Origin: an uncultured Prochlorococcus sp.
Lineage (GTDB): Bacteria; Cyanobacteriota; Cyanobacteriia; PCC-6307; Cyanobiaceae
DNA length: 64,000 nucleotides
Direction of reading: 5' to 3'
Assembly: GCA_902520485.1 (NCBI GenBank)
Contig: CABYNZ010000002.1
Location: 26,879-90,878 of the forward strand
Position 1 is the first letter of the stretch. Each line of letters begins with the position of its first letter. The translations under genes and the position numbers were made by a program. The notes under the pieces are model-generated. The model searched no databases. It was not told where the DNA came from and was given only the letters and a program-made list of their open reading frames with translations. Positions 58,137 to 64,000 of the stretch are shown piece by piece.

Positions 58137-59060
58137 GAAGTTATTAAGTATTTCGAGGCTTTTTTTCCATAAATTTTTTCTTTCTTTTTTATTCATGGCG
58201 AAAGGAGAAGTAGGGGATAGTTTTGGATGACCTCTGAAATTAAATCTAGGACCATAATGATCACCGCCTCTCGCGTCTGGTGAAGTAGCTGCAAAAAGCT
58301 GAGGTAAAGCACCCATTTCAGCAGTTTGAAAAATAGGACTAAATAATTCCAATGAGAATGTTTCTAATGGACCAGGGTTAGGTTTTTGAGCAGTAAAGAG
58401 ATTTGTTTTTGCAATTCCTGGGTGAGCAGCTAAAGAAAGTATATTTTTGTGCTTTAAGTTCTCATTTAGTTCCAAAGCAAACATTACATTTGCCAATTTG
58501 CTATTGGAGTAAGATTCCCATTTGTTGTAATATTTCTCGGCTTTCAGATTTTTCCAACCGACTTTGCCAAAAAATTGTGCTCCGGAAGTCACCGTCACTA
58601 TTCTAGATTCTTCTTTTTTTTCAATAATTGGAAGTAGCTTTAGAGTCAAAAGCATATGAGCTAGATGATTAACTGCAAATTGTATTTCATATCCTTGGGC
58701 ACTAAGAGTTTTAGGCGGATGCATAATGCCTGCATTATTGATTAGTAAATCTAAATTTTCAAAATTATCAAAAATTTTGGACTGAACTTCAAAAATATTT
58801 TTTAAATCTGACAAATCTAATTCTAAAGGTGTAAATAATCCTTCAGGATTAAGACCTTTAAGTTTTTTGATAGTTTGATTAGCTTTTTCAAGTGATCTAC
58901 AAGCTATAACAACATGAGCATTTTTTTCTGCTAAGGCCTTTGCAGTGTAGTATCCAAGACCACTATTCGCACCGGTAATTAGCGCTGTTTTGCCTATAAG
59001 GTTTGGAATATTAGATGTTTCCCAGTTAGAGATTTTAGGTCTTGAAATAGTGGCAGTCAT
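58131..59060 (-). CDS. Short-chain dehydrogenase/reductase
   Basis: 309 residues: NAD(P) motif TGANSGLG (29-36), NNAGIMHPP, and catalytic YSNSK. It resembles retinol-dehydrogenase-like SDRs that include the light-dependent protochlorophyllide oxidoreductase relatives, but POR hallmark residues are not certain here. The substrate is unknown. Confidence 0.85.
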   Translation of the reverse strand: MTATISRPKISNWETSNIPNLIGKTALITGANSGLGYYTAKALAEKNAHVVIACRSLEKANQTIKKLKGLNPEGLFTPLELDLSDLKNIFEVQSKIFDNFENLDLLINNAGIMHPPKTLSAQGYEIQFAVNHLAHMLLTLKLLPIIEKKEESRIVTVTSGAQFFGKVGWKNLKAEKYYNKWESYSNSKLANVMFALELNENLKHKNILSLAAHPGIAKTNLFTAQKPNPGPLETFSLELFSPIFQTAEMGALPQLFAATSPDARGGDHYGPRFNFRGHPKLSPTSPFAMNKKERKNLWKKSLEILNNFL

Positions 59061-59168
59061 TTAGTGATCCTGCAAATTGCTATGGAATTTAACCAAAATT
59101 TAATTACCTTTCCACTGTAAATACTGGAAGTAAGTATCGTGAGCTCTTATTGAAGGTACTATTTAATA

Positions 59169-59918
59169 TTATTTTTCAATTGCATACTGCCATTCGTTAT
59201 TTTGAGATAAACTTTTCTCTCTAAGTAACTGTAATTTCCTACTATTTATTTTTACAACTATCCCATTAGTTGGATATTTCGCAAATATTTTTTTCTCTAA
59301 CCAATTTTTTTTATATATTTGGATTTCGCTTGTATGATTTGTGAAGTAACTGTCAGGGGTGCTAAAGCCACATTTTTTAAGATAGTTAAGGGTTTCGTAT
59401 TGATTAAGTCTTCCATTAAGTATTTGGAAACAGCAAAAGCGGAGACTTTCTCCAATCCCTTTCTTATAATTGAGGTATTTTCTTGTAATTCTTTGGGAAA
59501 TGCCTGCAACTTGGTTTGTAGCGTATAGTTCACCTCTAATTTGAAAATCTCGTTTGATAGGAATACAATCGGGGACATTTTTAATTTGTTTAATTTTGCT
59601 TGAGACATCAAATCCTTTTTTTGTAATAGCTTTATTAAACTTGCCATCAAGATATCTAATTGCAATAGCACAGCCATCAATTTTTGGTTGAATGCTTAAT
59701 CTTGTTTTTGTTAATAAACTTTCCAAAAATTCTTTATAGTTTTCTTTGGCTAATTTTGGCAAAAGTTTATTATTTTTTTGATTAAAGTAGTCAGACTCTC
59801 GATCAACAGGAATAAAGAGCTTTTCAAGTTGCTTAAATGCATTATCCGAAATTATGCCTTCACCTATTCTGTATTGTTCATCAAGATACTTAACATCTCT
59901 CACTAATGAATTATTCAT
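59169..59918 (-). CDS. Stand-alone NAD+-ligase adenylation domain
   Basis: 249 residues matching only the adenylation part of NAD-dependent DNA ligase (LigA): a vestigial Ia segment (EQYRIGEGIISDNAFKQL, residues 15-32), motif I K79-I-D-G82, motif III RGELY (128-132), motif IV GIVVKIN (219-225) and motif V WQYAIEK (243-249) at the very end. No OB-fold, zinc finger, HhH or BRCT follows. It might form an enzyme-AMP intermediate, with the acceptor unknown. Confidence 0.8.
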   Translation of the reverse strand: MNNSLVRDVKYLDEQYRIGEGIISDNAFKQLEKLFIPVDRESDYFNQKNNKLLPKLAKENYKEFLESLLTKTRLSIQPKIDGCAIAIRYLDGKFNKAITKKGFDVSSKIKQIKNVPDCIPIKRDFQIRGELYATNQVAGISQRITRKYLNYKKGIGESLRFCCFQILNGRLNQYETLNYLKKCGFSTPDSYFTNHTSEIQIYKKNWLEKKIFAKYPTNGIVVKINSRKLQLLREKSLSQNNEWQYAIEK

Positions 59919-60194
59919 AATAATTTTGATAAATATTTAAAAACCTTTTAGAAAAAATCATTTAAATAAACATTTGAAAATAAAAATTAGATTTAAAAGT
60001 TATTGACCACTAAATATCCTCCTACGCAGAGAGCGATTTAAGAGTATAAAATGTAAAGCTTTGGAGTTTAAATTAAATACTTCAATCAAACATATTTACT
60101 TACAAGTGAAATAGAAAATTTTAAGGATTAATTTGCAGGCAAATTTTTGAAATTTCTATCAATACAAAAAAAAATTTTTTAAAGTTATCAGAAA

Positions 60195-61349
60195 ATGTCA
60201 ATTTTATCAAAAGCTCAAAATACCTGGGAAAATTTTGCGAAATACAAAATTAATGATTATGCAAAATTAAGAAATTTTGATTTTGGGCCAAATAACGAAA
60301 GTTCAGTTTCAAAATTATCGCCTTTCATTACTCATAGAATTTTATCGGAATATGATCTGATTCATGAGATTAAAAGTAAGTACAAAATCAAAAATTCAAC
60401 TAAATTTGTTGAAGAAATATTTTGGAGAGTTTACTGGAGAGGGTGGATGGAAAATAGACCTAAAGTTTGGCGAAATTTTATTTTAGAAAACAATCTCGAT
60501 TTTGATTATGAGCTATATGAAAGTGCAATTAATGGCAATACAGAAATAGATTTTTTTAATTCTTGGGTCCATGAATTAAAGCAGTACAAATATTTGCATA
60601 ACCATACAAGAATGTGGTTTGCGAGTACTTGGATATTTAATCTAGGCCTCCCATGGCAATTGGGAGCAAAGTTTTTCTTTAAATATCTTTTTGATGGTGA
60701 TGCTGCATCTAATCTCCTTAGTTGGAGATGGGTCGGAGGATTGCAAACGAAGGGAAAGCAATATCTTTTTTCATCATCAAACCTCAGAAAATTTTCAAAT
60801 AATAGATTTAATTCAGAAAAAATAAGTAATCAACAAATTTTTCTTGAAGAACCTAATCAAATACCATTAGAACTTGGGATCTATAAAAATGATATGGATC
60901 CTAAATCAGATTATCTGATTATGTTTGAAAATGATCTGCACCTTGCAACCCTTAAAAATTTACTTCCAAGCTATAAAAAAGTATTTATTATCCTTCTAAA
61001 GAATGAACAAAGACAAATTAAATTGTCTGAATCTGTTTTGAAATTTAAACAAGATTTGGTCTCCGAATTTGTAGAGCAATTTGATAATGTTGAACAGATT
61101 GCTCCAAATTCACTGGAAATTACTTTTAAAAATACTAACGAAATAGACATTATTTATCCTGGAGTGGGAGAAAACTATGATTTCATAACTGAGTTTAAAA
61201 ATATACACAATAAAAAAATTTTTAATCTTGTAAGGGATGAAGATTTATTTGCTTGGAAATTTGCTAAAAAAGGGTTTTTCAAATTTAAAGAAAACATTCC
61301 TAGAATTAATCAGAGAATATTTGAAAATTATTCAAAAAATAATTTTTAA
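60195..61349 (+). CDS. Photolyase/cryptochrome FAD-binding-domain protein
   Basis: 384 residues starting directly with the FAD-binding domain of photolyases: KLSPFITHRILSEY, EEIFWRVYWRGWMENRP, HNHTRMWFAS (H135-S144), FDGDAASNLLSWRWVGG (from D167). The usual N-terminal alpha/beta (antenna) domain is absent. About 160 residues with alternating strand/helix character follow instead (SDYLIMFENDLHLATLK; NLVRDEDLFAWKFAKKG). Confidence 0.8.
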   Translation: MSILSKAQNTWENFAKYKINDYAKLRNFDFGPNNESSVSKLSPFITHRILSEYDLIHEIKSKYKIKNSTKFVEEIFWRVYWRGWMENRPKVWRNFILENNLDFDYELYESAINGNTEIDFFNSWVHELKQYKYLHNHTRMWFASTWIFNLGLPWQLGAKFFFKYLFDGDAASNLLSWRWVGGLQTKGKQYLFSSSNLRKFSNNRFNSEKISNQQIFLEEPNQIPLELGIYKNDMDPKSDYLIMFENDLHLATLKNLLPSYKKVFIILLKNEQRQIKLSESVLKFKQDLVSEFVEQFDNVEQIAPNSLEITFKNTNEIDIIYPGVGENYDFITEFKNIHNKKIFNLVRDEDLFAWKFAKKGFFKFKENIPRINQRIFENYSKNNF

Positions 61350-61484
61350 ATTAGTTGAATTTCTAATCAGAAAGGAATTCATTAGACTACTAAGTATAAA
61401 TACTTAATTAGGGGCGACTTTTGCTGTTTAATCCACGATGGATACTGTGACTAGTTATTTTTACTTAAGGATAATTTTTTTATA

Positions 61485-62036
61485 GTGCTTTCAACAATTC
61501 TTACCAAGTCGTTTAGCAAAGATACTGCTTTATTAATTCTTAGAGTTATAACTGGAACTGTTCTTATTCATCATGGTTATGAGAAATTAGCGAATATAGA
61601 AAATTTCGCTGATGCTTTTGTCAGACCTTTACATCTCCCATTCCCTATATTTTTATCATACATAGCGGCGTTTTCAGAAATTGGTGGTAGTTGGTTACTA
61701 ATTATCGGCTTAGCTACAAGATTCGGAGCTATGGCAATCGTTGGAACAATTTCTGTTGCTATATATCATGCACTTGTTACTTCAGGTTTTAATATTTTCT
61801 TGCTAGAGCTATTACTTTTATATTTCGCTTCTGCAACTTCAATTGCTTTAACAGGTCCCGGTAATTTCTCCTTAGATGAAGTCATTATCAGGATCTTGAA
61901 ATCAGAAGATGAAGATGAAATTATACCTTCAACAAAATCAAAATCTTCTAAGGAAGTTGAAGTCAAAGAAGAAACAAGTAAAGGTGGTTTATTTCAATTT
62001 CTTCAAGCGAACATACTATCAGATACATCAAGCTAA
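61485..62036 (+). CDS. DoxX-family membrane protein with acidic tail (183 aa)
   Basis: 183 residues: four hydrophobic helices (ALLILRVITGTVLIHHGYEK; FLSYIAAFSEIGGSW; GAMAIVGTISVAIYHAL; FLLELLLLYFASATSIAL), then an acidic tail of about 50 residues (SEDEDEIIPSTKSKSSKE). DoxX family. Starts with GTG. Related to the shorter 36263 protein. Confidence 0.82.
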   Translation: MLSTILTKSFSKDTALLILRVITGTVLIHHGYEKLANIENFADAFVRPLHLPFPIFLSYIAAFSEIGGSWLLIIGLATRFGAMAIVGTISVAIYHALVTSGFNIFLLELLLLYFASATSIALTGPGNFSLDEVIIRILKSEDEDEIIPSTKSKSSKEVEVKEETSKGGLFQFLQANILSDTSS

Positions 62037-62201
62037 CTTTTTAGGATAAAGACTATTTATCAGTTCTAATCGTTTACGATAACTGTTTCTCTTCTCGAGT
62101 TTTATCTTAATTGTTGCTTCAGTAAGACTTATAAACAGTCCCATAGCAGTCACCCAAGATAAAAAAATAAAGGGGTTCTCTGGAATTTCTGAGAAATTCA
62201 T
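62028..62201 (-). CDS. Small membrane protein (57 aa)
   Basis: 57 residues: hydrophobic helix (PFIFLSWVTAMGLFISL) then a basic tail (KLEKRNSYRKRLEL). Convergent, overlapping the DoxX gene by 9 bp. ATG start. Confidence 0.55.
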   Translation of the reverse strand: MNFSEIPENPFIFLSWVTAMGLFISLTEATIKIKLEKRNSYRKRLELINSLYPKKLA

Positions 62202-62275
62202 ATCAATATTACTTCTTTTTTAAAGCTGACTGATCACTATATGTTTTTCAACCTAAATATACAATTTAGAAATAT

Positions 62276-62827
62276 TTAAGGATTAATTTCAACTTTTGCC
62301 CATTTCTTAATCTTTTCCCAAAGATATCTTTTATGAACAGGATGTTCTAATTTAAGAAGATCTACTGAATCGATTTCAAAATTTAAAACTACAAAGTTTT
62401 CTGACTTGGGTAGATTGGACAATACTTCATGAGCAGATTGCACTTTTGAGGTTATTTTCTCTCCAGGAGATCCCCAAAACCAAGAAGATTTTGATTTGTC
62501 TGATAATAATTCCCAATAATTTTTGTTATCACTTAATTCACGTATTTTTCCTTTGAATCTATATTGTGATTTGGTTTTCAAAAAGAGCCATAATATTTCT
62601 GCATTAGGGTTAGATTTTAAATGCCCAATTTTTTCACTTCTTCTATCTGTAAAAATAATCATTGAATTATCTTTATGCCATCCTCTGAAAACAACTGTTC
62701 TTAATCTTGGCTCGTTTTCTTTGTTAACTGTTGCAAGCTGTATCCATCTATTAGAGGGTGATTTGCCCTCTTTTTTTCTAGCGGATTTTAAATCTTGTCT
62801 CCAACTTGGTAAGTTGTTATCAGGCAT
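62276..62827 (-). CDS. Pyridoxamine-5'-phosphate oxidase-like flavoprotein
   Basis: 183 residues: split-barrel fold with RWIQLATVNKENEPRLRTVVF, MIIFTDRRSEKIGHL and NPNAEILWLF, as in the Npun_F5749-type FMN-binding PNPOx relatives. It ends with HPVHKRYLW. The substrate is unknown. Overlaps the upstream gene by 8 bp. Confidence 0.85.
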   Translation of the reverse strand: MPDNNLPSWRQDLKSARKKEGKSPSNRWIQLATVNKENEPRLRTVVFRGWHKDNSMIIFTDRRSEKIGHLKSNPNAEILWLFLKTKSQYRFKGKIRELSDNKNYWELLSDKSKSSWFWGSPGEKITSKVQSAHEVLSNLPKSENFVVLNFEIDSVDLLKLEHPVHKRYLWEKIKKWAKVEINP

Positions 62828-63437
62828 TTAATTTAGGCAATATGAGACCACTTTTCTTTTTGTATTCTTCGAATGAAGCATATTTTGCTAGTGATTTATC
62901 TTTTTTTATCATTCTTGGTAGAAAAACAATAGAGAAAAATATTGCAAGAATTACTAATGGAATGAAGCTCATTGAAAGTATGGCGAATGATAGATAAATT
63001 AGTATTTCTCCTAGATAATTTGTATTCCTTATATTTTTGAAAAATCCTTCTTTAATTAGATCTTTTTTTAATTTAAGAGAAAAATATTTTTGGGCATCAC
63101 TAGCAAAGTGTAAAAACACACCAATTATATTTATAGATACAGATGCAGCTATTACGATGTTTGGGACAGATTTCTGAGATGAGATAAGAATATATGGAGC
63201 TACCCAGTAACTTCCAAGGAAAATAAACCCAGTAACTGAAGTTAAAAAATTGATTTTTTCTTTAAAATAAGGATCTGGGAATATCTTTTCTTTTAGAAGC
63301 CATAGTAATCCATAAGTACCATGCAGAGCTAAATAAACGAAGGGAGCTATCGTAAAATTATCAAAAAAAATCATAAGACCTATCACTACAAATGCGGTGA
63401 GCCCCTTATGTAGATTAATTATTTGATTAAGTTTCAT
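62820..63437 (-). CDS. ICMT/DUF1295-like membrane protein
   Basis: 205 residues with about five hydrophobic helices and the C-terminal RNTNYLGEILIYLSF segment seen in isoprenylcysteine methyltransferase and DUF1295 proteins. Membrane-bound methyltransferase or reductase; not resolved. Coupled to the PNPOx-like gene by an 8 bp overlap. Confidence 0.75.
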   Translation of the reverse strand: MKLNQIINLHKGLTAFVVIGLMIFFDNFTIAPFVYLALHGTYGLLWLLKEKIFPDPYFKEKINFLTSVTGFIFLGSYWVAPYILISSQKSVPNIVIAASVSINIIGVFLHFASDAQKYFSLKLKKDLIKEGFFKNIRNTNYLGEILIYLSFAILSMSFIPLVILAIFFSIVFLPRMIKKDKSLAKYASFEEYKKKSGLILPKLNA

Positions 63438-63504
63438 TTTTTTTAATAATCTAAAAAATGAAATTATTTTCTGTGGATATAACCTAGGTCGTCAAAAGTT
63501 TTAA

Positions 63505-63576
63505 TGGGCGATACTGGATTCGAACCAGTGGCCACTACCGTGTCGAGGTAGTGCTCTACCACTGAGCTAATCGCCC
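63505..63576 (-). tRNA. tRNA-Val, anticodon GAC
   Basis: 72 nt cloverleaf on the minus strand: acceptor GGGCGAT / ATCGCCC + A, D arm GCTC / GAGC, anticodon stem CTACC / GGTAG, T arm ACTGG / CCAGT with TTCGAAT loop. The anticodon loop is TCGACAC, giving GAC at 34-36 (Val). Position 33 is C, where nearly all tRNAs have U. CCA is not encoded. Confidence 0.85.
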
Positions 63577-63625
63577 AAATTGAAGGTTTTTTATTCCCCC
63601 TTATAAGAAAATAGCAGGTTGTGTT

Positions 63626-64000
63626 TCATTTTCTAAGTAATTTAACTTTCCATCGTTCTCTTTTAGTTATTTCTAAATTTAGAATTTCGATGAATCCTTT
63701 ATTTTCAAGTTCTAGTTTGTCGCCAATTTTTAGATTAATAGTTGGCTTATTAACTTTGCTTCCATTTAATCTGAGCATTCCATTTTCTATCCTTTCAATG
63801 ATTTTGGTTCGTGATACCCTAAAGCCAGCTGATGCTATAGCATCTAATCTTGTTGAAGCTTCTACTGTATTGACAAGTTTTTTTGATCTTCCAGAAGGTA
63901 TTTGTAAATCATCTATATTTACTACATTAACTTTTACTTTTACGTCTCTCAAATAAAAAATCTTTTCATCCAGATGATTAATATCTGAATTATCAATTAT
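63626..64000 (-). CDS. Photosystem II S4-domain protein, C-terminal part
   Basis: The frame stays open to the right window edge, so the gene continues. The last 125 residues include an S4 RNA-binding domain (TRLDAIASAGFRVSRTKIIE, NGMLRLNG, KIGDKLELENKG) and match the cyanobacterial PSII S4-domain protein (TIGR03069). It probably binds RNA; a link to photosystem II is known only from conservation. Confidence 0.82.
   Translation of the reverse strand: MIDNSDINHLDEKIFYLRDVKVKVNVVNIDDLQIPSGRSKKLVNTVEASTRLDAIASAGFRVSRTKIIERIENGMLRLNGSKVNKPTINLKIGDKLELENKGFIEILNLEITKRERWKVKLLRK

Noticed and set aside
59297-59680. Alternative frame of 127 codons inside the ligase-like gene
   Set aside because: The other frame carries all four ligase motifs; this one is its shadow.

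Overview
The window reads as a chromosome segment of a high-light-adapted Prochlorococcus. The evidence is very low GC (roughly 30 percent by eye), short genes with tight spacing, marine picocyanobacterial families (high-light-inducible proteins, Ycf65/PSRP-3, DUF1818, DUF2811, PSII S4-domain protein), and many TTG/GTG starts. I cannot fix the strain from sequence alone.

Left part (1-21.2 kb) is a conserved core. It holds the end of atpH, atpA and atpG, with a ferredoxin and two conserved genes behind them. A minus-strand block follows (nadE, nadD, a DUF697 GTPase, a CNNM/CBS protein), then pepP and ycf65. Next come atpB-atpC on the opposite strand, groES-groEL, secG, gpmI, pyrR, an Hsp70-like gene, rpoZ, DUF1818, DUF2811 and an EVE-domain gene. 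Energy conversion, NAD synthesis, folding, glycolysis and transcription are all represented. A cluster of three DnaA-box-like sequences lies at 20192-20255.

Middle part (21.2-51.5 kb) is accessory and island-like. It opens with a duplicated small cysteine-rich gene (21512 and 23766) on both sides of a secreted HtrA-like protease, followed by a Tat-exported PhoX-type phosphatase. After that come dozens of 19-60 residue proteins, most too short for automatic calling. They include membrane hairpins, Cys-rich peptides, two acidic-tailed peptides, high-light-inducible proteins, two membrane desaturases, LptF/G, DoxX, DUF805 and cupins. Several tiny proteins occur as paralogous pairs. Many are stop-start coupled. 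Decayed pieces occur too: a truncated dienelactone hydrolase, an amber-interrupted gene and a start-less Cys-rich ORF.

Right part (51.6-64 kb) returns to larger genes: a HI0933-type flavoprotein, a GAF protein, DUF2214, DUF1643, pirin, murD, an SDR, a stand-alone NAD-ligase adenylation domain, a photolyase FAD domain lacking its usual N-terminal domain, DoxX, a PNPOx-like flavoprotein, an ICMT-like membrane protein, one tRNA and the 3' part of a PSII S4-domain gene.

The most unusual signals are regulatory. (1) A roughly 43 bp element occurs four times upstream of minus-strand genes (27007, 27547, 32697, 35753). It has the core TTAGATCGACTGTCAAT, then about 21 bp, then a T-tract. In three copies the T-tract runs directly into ATG. 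(2) A shared hli promoter (TTTACA-N17-TAYAWT-N-GTTAACAA) serves two hli loci. (3) TGACTAGC occurs six times in 260 bp. (4) The C copy of element (1) drives a chain of four overlapping micro-ORFs.
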